Shown here: positions 33,770 to 38,830 of the stretch, one piece after another
How positions within the stretch are numbered: position 1 is the stretch's first letter
Layout of the letters: every line of letters starts with the position of its first letter
Assembly (NCBI GenBank): GCA_947164965.1
Contig: CAMUYR010000034.1
Span: forward strand, 1-38,830
Reading direction: 5' to 3'
Length of the DNA: 38,830 nt
Source of the DNA: an uncultured Prevotella sp.
GTDB taxonomy: Bacteria > Bacteroidota > Bacteroidia > Bacteroidales > Bacteroidaceae
The notes under the pieces: model-generated
Told to the model about the DNA's origin: nothing
What the model saw: the letters and a program-made list of their open reading frames with translations, nothing else
The model's database searches: none
Translations under genes and position numbers: made by a program

Positions 33770-35113
33770 ATGGCAAATGTAATCAAGTTACACAAAGGCC
33801 TGGACATTCACCTCCAAGGACGCGCTGAGGAAAAACTCATTCAGCTGAAGTCGAACGGCAAGTATGCACTTGTTCCTGACGACTTTGAAGGAGTTACTCC
33901 GAAAGTGGTTGTCAAAGAGGGTGATAAGGTCAAGGCCGGGGATGCTTTGTTTGTCAACAAGCAATATCCCGAAGTGAAGTTTGCCTCGCCAGTAAGCGGC
34001 ACAGTCCGCGAGGTGGTGCGTGGTGAACGCAGGAAAGTGCTCTGCATCAAGGTCGATGCTGACGCTCAGCAGGAGTTTACGGACTTCGGCAAGAAGGATG
34101 TCAGCACGCTGAGTGGCGAGCAGGTGATTAACGCATTGCTGGAAGCAGGTATCTTTGGATACATCAACCAGTTGCCTTATGCTGTGTCAACCAATCCTGG
34201 TGTGCAGCCCAAGGCAATTTTTGTATCTGCCCTGCGCGACAAGCCTCTGGCTGCCAGCTTCGACTATGAGGTAAAGGGTCAGGAAGCTGATTTTCAGACG
34301 GGTCTGACCGCTCTGTCGAAGATTGCCAAGACCTATCTTGGTTGCGGTGTTCACTCCAGTTTTGAGAACTACAAGGATGCTGAGGTTACCGTGTTCGACG
34401 GCAAGTGCCCCGCTGGTAATGTGGGTGTTCAGGTGAACAACATCGACCCGGTGAACAAGGGTGAGGTGGTTTGGACCATCGGCGATCCTACCGTTGTGTT
34501 GTTTATTGGCCGTTTGTTCAATACGGGCAAGGTAAACCTGACCAGGCGAGTAGCTCTTTGCGGTAGCGAGATTACGAATCCTGCTTACGTGGATATGCTG
34601 GTAGGTGAGGAGCTCTCTACACTGCTCTCTAACAGCTACGATGCCGGCAAGAGCGTACGCATTATTAATGGTAACGTGCTTACGGGTAAGCCAACAACTA
34701 AGGATGGATTTCTTGGTGCTCACACTTCTGAGATTACCGTTATCCCTGAGGGTGACAAGGCCGACGAGATGCTGGGTTGGATTCTGCCTCGTTTCAAGCA
34801 GTTCTCGGTTAACCGCAGCTACTTCTCTTGGCTCTGTGGCAAGAAGGACTATGCTCTTGATGCCCGTATCAAGGGTGGTGAGCGCCACATGATTATGAGC
34901 GGCGAGTACGACAAGGTGTTGCCAATGGATATCTATGGCGAGTATCTCATCAAGGCCATCATCGCTGGCGATATAGACCGTCAGGAGGCTCTGGGTATCT
35001 ACGAGGTAAGTCCTGAGGACTTCGCTCTCGCGGAGTTCGTGGATAGCTCTAAGCTGGAGCTGCAACGTATTGTCCGTGAAGGTCTTAACATCCTCCGTAA
35101 AGAAAACGCATAA
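33770..35113 (+). CDS. nqrA: Na+-translocating NADH:quinone reductase subunit A
   Basis: The 447-aa cytoplasmic-face subunit of the sodium-pumping NADH:ubiquinone/menaquinone reductase opens with the family's IKLHKGLDIHLQGRAEE start. It has a biotinyl-like barrel segment (VKEGDKVKAGDALFVNKQYPE, about 55-75) and ends with a short helical tail. The frame extends 36 codons upstream from a GTG, but that part crosses the promoter and lacks family sequence, so the ATG at 33770 is used. It is the first of six consecutive nqr genes, 5 nt before nqrB. Confidence 0.95.
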   Translation: MANVIKLHKGLDIHLQGRAEEKLIQLKSNGKYALVPDDFEGVTPKVVVKEGDKVKAGDALFVNKQYPEVKFASPVSGTVREVVRGERRKVLCIKVDADAQQEFTDFGKKDVSTLSGEQVINALLEAGIFGYINQLPYAVSTNPGVQPKAIFVSALRDKPLAASFDYEVKGQEADFQTGLTALSKIAKTYLGCGVHSSFENYKDAEVTVFDGKCPAGNVGVQVNNIDPVNKGEVVWTIGDPTVVLFIGRLFNTGKVNLTRRVALCGSEITNPAYVDMLVGEELSTLLSNSYDAGKSVRIINGNVLTGKPTTKDGFLGAHTSEITVIPEGDKADEMLGWILPRFKQFSVNRSYFSWLCGKKDYALDARIKGGERHMIMSGEYDKVLPMDIYGEYLIKAIIAGDIDRQEALGIYEVSPEDFALAEFVDSSKLELQRIVREGLNILRKENA

Positions 35114-35118
35114 CGAAT

Positions 35119-36279
35119 ATGAAAGCATTAAGGAATTATTTGAATAAGGTAAAGCCGAACTTCGAGGAGGGTGGCAAGCTGCATGCTTTCCGTTCGATTT
35201 TCGACGGCTTCGAGACCTTCCTTTATGTGCCGAATGACACAGCAAAGGCTGGTGGCGTGAACATTCACGACGCCATCGACTCGAAGCGTATTATGAGTAT
35301 GGTGGTCATCGCCCTGATGCCCGCTATGCTGTTTGGTATGTACAACATCGGTTACCAGAACTATCTCGCTGCAGGCACACTCGCAAGCGCAAGCTTCTTC
35401 GAGATCTTCATGTTTGGTTTCCTCGCTGTTCTGCCAAAGATTCTGGTATCTTACATCGTAGGTCTTGGCATCGAGTTTGCCTGGGCTCAGTGGAAGGGTG
35501 AGGAGATCCAGGAGGGTTACCTCGTATCTGGTATCATCATCCCGCTGATTATTCCTATCGGTTGTCCGCTGTGGATGCTGGCTCTGGCTTGTGCCTTCTC
35601 AGTGATCTTCTGTAAGGAGATCTTTGGTGGTACGGGTATGAACATCTTCAATCCTGCCATCGCAGCTCGTATGTTCCTGTTCTTCGCCTATCCTTCAAAG
35701 ATGACGGGTGATACCGTCTGGGTGGCTCAGGACTCAATCTTCGGACTGGGAAACACGCTGCCTGACGGATTTACCGCTGCTACACCTCTCGGACAGATGG
35801 CTCAGGGTATCGATCCCAGCGCTTCTATCTGTGACATGATCTGTGGTTTCATCCCCGGTTCTATCGGTGAGACATCGCTTATCGCTATTGCCATTGGTGC
35901 CATTATCCTGTTGTGGGCTGGTATCGCTTCTTGGCGTACGATGCTGAGCGTGTTTGTTGGTGGTGCTGTTCTCGCATGCATCTTCGAGCAGACTGGTCAG
36001 TCGATGACTTGGTGGCATCACTTCGTACTTGGTGGCTTCGCCTTCGGTGCTGTTTTCATGGCAACAGACCCTGTTACCTCTTGCCGCACTACTACAGGTC
36101 AGTATATCTACGGCTTCCTCATTGGTGCTATGGCCATCATCATCCGTGTGATGAATGCCGGTTATCCTGAGGGTATGATGCTCGCCATCTTCTTTGGTAA
36201 TATGTTTGCTCCAACGATCGACCATTTCATCGTTGAGCGCAATATCAGCAAACGCTTAAAGAGAGGAGGTACAAAATGA
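35119..36279 (+). CDS. nqrB: Na+-translocating NADH:quinone reductase subunit B
   Basis: The 386-aa integral membrane subunit has about nine to ten hydrophobic helices and belongs to the NqrB/RnfD family. It binds riboflavin and carries covalently attached FMN. The flavinylation segment DGFTAATPL is at 216-224, after the WVAQDSIFGLGN loop. NIFNPAIAARMFLFF (175-189) is another family signature. It forms the Na+ pathway with NqrD and NqrE. It overlaps nqrC by 4 nt (ATGA), implying coupled translation for these two flavoprotein subunits. Confidence 0.96.
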   Translation: MKALRNYLNKVKPNFEEGGKLHAFRSIFDGFETFLYVPNDTAKAGGVNIHDAIDSKRIMSMVVIALMPAMLFGMYNIGYQNYLAAGTLASASFFEIFMFGFLAVLPKILVSYIVGLGIEFAWAQWKGEEIQEGYLVSGIIIPLIIPIGCPLWMLALACAFSVIFCKEIFGGTGMNIFNPAIAARMFLFFAYPSKMTGDTVWVAQDSIFGLGNTLPDGFTAATPLGQMAQGIDPSASICDMICGFIPGSIGETSLIAIAIGAIILLWAGIASWRTMLSVFVGGAVLACIFEQTGQSMTWWHHFVLGGFAFGAVFMATDPVTSCRTTTGQYIYGFLIGAMAIIIRVMNAGYPEGMMLAIFFGNMFAPTIDHFIVERNISKRLKRGGTK

Positions 36280-37019
36280 AACTGAATACGAATTCTAACG
36301 CGTACATTATAATATATAGCGCGGTGCTCGTTGTCATCGTGGCCTTCCTGCTGGCTTTCGTCTATCAGGCATTGAAGCCTATGCAGGATGCTAACGTTGC
36401 CCTCGACATTAAGAAACAGATTCTCTATTCGCTGAACATCCGCGACTTGGACGGTGCTGAGGCTGAGGCTAAATATGCCGAACTCGTTAACGACACGATG
36501 GACATGATGGGTCAGAAGATTCTCATGGCCGAGATTAACGAAGAGCCCATCATGATTTACGAAATGAAGGGTATGGGTCTCTGGGGTGGCATTAGCGGCT
36601 ATATGTCTGTTCGTTTCGATCCTGAAAAGGACGGTTTCTCTGTCTATGGTGCTTACTTCAACCATGAGAGCGAGACAGCCGGTCTTGGAGCTGAGATTAA
36701 AGACTCACAGGAATGGCAGGAGAAGTTCATCGGAAAGCGTATCCTCGATGACGAGGGCAAGCATGTGGTACTATCTGTCGTGAAGAAAGTGGAGGACCCC
36801 GAGTGCCAGGTTGACGTGGTGACGGGTGCCACTCTGACCTCTAATGGTGTCGACGAGATGATCAAGCGTACCTTCGGCCTTTGGACGGGTGAGTACGATA
36901 TCGACATGGACGAGGGCGAACTAGAGAAGCTTATGCTCAAGATGGCCTTGGGTAAGGATTCCATCAGCGATGCTGAAATGGAGAGGATGATTAAAGTGAA
37001 AAAGGTAAAGGAGGAATAA
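36276..37019 (+). CDS. nqrC: Na+-translocating NADH:quinone reductase subunit C
   Basis: The 247-aa subunit has one N-terminal membrane helix (about 10-31) and a periplasmic FMN-binding domain with the flavinylation motif TGATLTS (183-189), where an ApbE-type enzyme attaches FMN through threonine. GLWGGISGYM (101-110) and the TAGLGAEI segment (134-141) are family hallmarks. The C-terminal charged tail (about 205-247) is longer than in gamma-proteobacterial NqrC, as is usual in Bacteroidales. No apbE gene lies in the window. Confidence 0.95.
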   Translation: MKLNTNSNAYIIIYSAVLVVIVAFLLAFVYQALKPMQDANVALDIKKQILYSLNIRDLDGAEAEAKYAELVNDTMDMMGQKILMAEINEEPIMIYEMKGMGLWGGISGYMSVRFDPEKDGFSVYGAYFNHESETAGLGAEIKDSQEWQEKFIGKRILDDEGKHVVLSVVKKVEDPECQVDVVTGATLTSNGVDEMIKRTFGLWTGEYDIDMDEGELEKLMLKMALGKDSISDAEMERMIKVKKVKEE

Positions 37020-37022
37020 ACT

Positions 37023-37646
37023 ATGGCATTATTCAGTAAACAAAATAAAGAGGTCTTTACTAACCCGTTGAATGTAGATCATCCTATCCTTGGACAGGTA
37101 TTGGGTATCTGCTCGGCTCTGGCAGTCACCAGTCAGCTGAAGCCTGCCATCGTGATGGGACTGGCTGTTACCGTGATTACGGCCTTCTCAAACGTGATTA
37201 TCTCGATTATCCGCAACACCATTCCTAACCGCATCCGTATCGTGGTGCAGCTGGTGGTGGTTGCTGCGCTCGTGACCATCGTCTCTCAGATTCTGAAGGC
37301 TTTCGCCTACGACGTCAGCGTTCAGCTCTCTGTATATGTCGGTCTGATTATCACCAACTGTATCCTCATGGGTCGTCTCGAGGCGTTTGCCATGCAGAAC
37401 AAGCCTTGGCCTTCTTTCCTCGATGGTGTGGGCAACGGTCTTGGCTATGCTATGATTCTGGTCATCGTGGGTGCTGTTCGTGAGTTGCTCGGACGTGGTT
37501 CTCTTCTGGGCTTTCAGGTGATTCCTGATGCCTGCTACGACTTCGGCTATGTCAACAATGGTATGATGACGATGCCAGCTATGGCGCTCATCCTCGTTGG
37601 CTGTGTGATTTGGGTACATCGTGCTTACTTTTATAAGGAGAAATAA
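37023..37646 (+). CDS. nqrD: Na+-translocating NADH:quinone reductase subunit D
   Basis: The 207-aa integral membrane subunit has six hydrophobic helices and belongs to the NqrD/RnfE family. The NPLNVDHPILGQVLGICSALA opening and the CILMGRLEAFAMQNKPWPS segment (about 117-135) are diagnostic. Together with NqrE it coordinates an intramembrane iron-sulfur centre through conserved cysteines: one is in GICSAL near the N terminus, one is in TNCILMG. It lies 3 nt after nqrC and 3 nt before nqrE. Confidence 0.96.
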   Translation: MALFSKQNKEVFTNPLNVDHPILGQVLGICSALAVTSQLKPAIVMGLAVTVITAFSNVIISIIRNTIPNRIRIVVQLVVVAALVTIVSQILKAFAYDVSVQLSVYVGLIITNCILMGRLEAFAMQNKPWPSFLDGVGNGLGYAMILVIVGAVRELLGRGSLLGFQVIPDACYDFGYVNNGMMTMPAMALILVGCVIWVHRAYFYKEK

Positions 37647-37649
37647 GAT

Positions 37650-38276
37650 ATGGATCATATAATTTCATTACTGTTTCGTTCGATTTTCGTCGACAATATG
37701 ATCTTCGCTTTCTTCCTCGGCATGTGCTCATATCTGGCTGTGTCGAAGACGGTGAAGACATCTATGGGACTCGGACTCGCTGTGACCTTCGTGTTGACGG
37801 TGACCGTTCCTGTGAACTATCTGTTACAGACCAAGGTGCTGGGTCCCGACTGCCTCGTTGCAGGTGTCGACCTGAGCTACCTGTCATTTATCCTCTTTAT
37901 CGCTGTCATCGCGGGTATGGTGCAGCTGGTGGAGATGACAGTAGAAAAATACTCGCCATCACTCTACGCTGCGCTGGGTATCTTCCTGCCTCTGATTGCC
38001 GTAAACTGCGCCATCATGGGTGCTTCGCTCTTCATGCAGCAGCGCATCCTCATGGATCCATCTAACTCTCAGGCTATCACCTCTATCCTCGATGCCGTTG
38101 TCTATGGCTTCGGCTCAGGTCTTGGTTGGACGCTGGCCATCGTGGCGATGGGTGCCATCCGCGAAAAAATGCAGTACTCGGACGTTCCCAAGCCCCTGCA
38201 GGGCCTCGGCATCGTCTTTATTACTGTCGGCCTCATGGCTATGGCGATGATGTGCTTCAGCGGTTTGAATATTTAA
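37650..38276 (+). CDS. nqrE: Na+-translocating NADH:quinone reductase subunit E
   Basis: The 208-aa integral membrane subunit is homologous to NqrD and inserted in inverted topology, with six helices (NqrE/RnfA family). Diagnostic segments are [12 protein letters not shown] with the first iron-sulfur cysteine (about 21-32) and [13 protein letters not shown] (about 113-125) with the second. Its stop is the first element of a 7-bp tandem repeat that fills the gap to nqrF, the only spacer above 6 nt in the operon. Confidence 0.96.
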   Translation: MDHIISLLFRSIFVDNMIFAFFLGMCSYLAVSKTVKTSMGLGLAVTFVLTVTVPVNYLLQTKVLGPDCLVAGVDLSYLSFILFIAVIAGMVQLVEMTVEKYSPSLYAALGIFLPLIAVNCAIMGASLFMQQRILMDPSNSQAITSILDAVVYGFGSGLGWTLAIVAMGAIREKMQYSDVPKPLQGLGIVFITVGLMAMAMMCFSGLNI

Positions 38277-38299
38277 TGTTTAATGTTAAATGTTTAATG
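38272..38299 (+). repeat. 7-bp tandem repeat between nqrE and nqrF
   Basis: Four head-to-tail units: TTTAATG, TTTAATG, TTAAATG, TTTAATG. The first includes the nqrE stop codon. The array ends 7 nt before the nqrF ATG and contains ATG triplets only in frames that quickly stop. Confidence 0.85.
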
Positions 38300-38306
38300 T
38301 AGAAAC

Positions 38307-38830
38307 ATGGCACAGTTTATTGCATATAGTATAGGAGTATTCCTCCTGGTGATCATCCTCCTGGTGATCGTCCTGCTCGTAGCGAAGAAATATCTCTCGC
38401 CCTCGGGCAATGTGAATATTGAGATCAATGGCGACCGTACCATCTCTGTGGCCCAGGGCAACAACCTGATGGCGACGCTCAATCAGAACGGCATCTTCCT
38501 GCCCAGTGCCTGCGGTGGTAAGGCCTCTTGCGGACAGTGTAAGGTACAGGTGCTTGAGGGTGGGGGAGAAATCCTCGACAGTGAAAAACCTCACTTCACA
38601 CGTAAGCAGATCAAGGACCACTGGCGCTTAGGCTGTCAGTGTAAGGTTAAGGGCGACTTGAAGATCCACGTCGACGAGAGTATCCTTGGCGTTAAGGAGT
38701 ACGAGTGTACCGTTATCTCCAACAAGAACGTGGCTACGTTCATCAAGGAGTTCAAGGTACAGCTGCCTCCGGGCGAGCACATGGACTTCCTGCCTGGCTC
38801 TTACGCTCAGATCAAGATTCCTAAGTTCGA
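38307..38830 (+). CDS. nqrF: Na+-translocating NADH:quinone reductase subunit F, N-terminal fragment
   Basis: The first 174 codons are present; the gene runs off the right edge. NqrF is the NADH-oxidising entry subunit. An N-terminal membrane helix (about 4-26) is followed by a plant-ferredoxin-type 2Fe-2S domain with Cys69, Cys75, Cys78 and Cys110 (C-x5-C-x2-C-x31-C), and then the start of the FAD/NADH reductase domain (GSYAQIKIPKF at the edge). The helix is encoded partly by a 15-bp direct duplication (38341-38355 and 38356-38370, 14 of 15 identical). It is separated from nqrE by the heptamer array. Confidence 0.94.
   Translation, partial: MAQFIAYSIGVFLLVIILLVIVLLVAKKYLSPSGNVNIEINGDRTISVAQGNNLMATLNQNGIFLPSACGGKASCGQCKVQVLEGGGEILDSEKPHFTRKQIKDHWRLGCQCKVKGDLKIHVDESILGVKEYECTVISNKNVATFIKEFKVQLPPGEHMDFLPGSYAQIKIPKF

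Noticed and set aside
34187..35245. 352-codon open frame antisense to nqrA
   Set aside because: It mirrors a strongly conserved coding sequence with G+C-rich third positions, has no family likeness or promoter, and runs through the nqrA/nqrB joint.

Overview
The window is chromosomal DNA of a Bacteroidota, most likely a member of Bacteroidales and best matching the Prevotella/Bacteroides group. The evidence is the repeated promoter element TAnnTTTG (four copies have TTTG exactly 20 nt upstream), the gene families (an NQR operon, a GT3-type glycogen synthase next to a DUF3417-type glucan phosphorylase, a DUF4369-thioredoxin lipoprotein, a DUF4348-like lipoprotein, TamB, a CotH-type protein) and roughly mid-40s percent GC. 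Species cannot be fixed from the sequence. No rRNA, tRNA, insertion sequence, prophage or CRISPR array was seen.

Layout. 1-341: tail of a xylulokinase gene, converging on buk-ptb (338-2261, minus). Divergent promoters separate ptb from lepA and a Crp/Fnr regulator (2396-4830, plus). ispE and a small secreted protein run on the minus strand (4827-6088). A glycogen module follows (synthase and phosphorylase, 6223-10514, plus), closed by a strong hairpin terminator. A four-gene minus operon, pheS / ThiE-like / prs / TlpA-like lipoprotein, spans 10568-14339. Plus-strand genes at 14465-17088 encode a lipoprotein, MurB and a metallo-beta-lactamase-fold hydrolase. A three-gene minus cluster of small envelope-type proteins (YtxH, holin-like, 84 aa) lies at 17136-17963. 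A plus run encodes a SPOR lipoprotein, RuvX, Def, a TPR protein and a CotH-type protein (18139-23301), then ThrS from its own promoter (to 25326).

25327-27162 is the only accessory-looking stretch. It has a 607-nt gap, a shortened Fic protein with an altered active site and a 12-bp tandem repeat in its linker, and a 404-nt gap holding a 22-bp-period array of dyads. After it come rpsA with a structured leader, the very large tamB, and the divergent nqrABCDEF operon, whose last gene runs off the window.

Most genes are housekeeping: fermentation end steps, translation, isoprenoid, peptidoglycan and PRPP synthesis, glycogen storage, envelope maintenance and sodium-pumping respiration. The items most worth a second look are the Fic locus with its dyad array, a set of 7-bp tandem repeats at three loci (one read in frame inside the glycogen synthase), and the rpsA leader. 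I did not find a clear, complete, previously undescribed multi-gene system.
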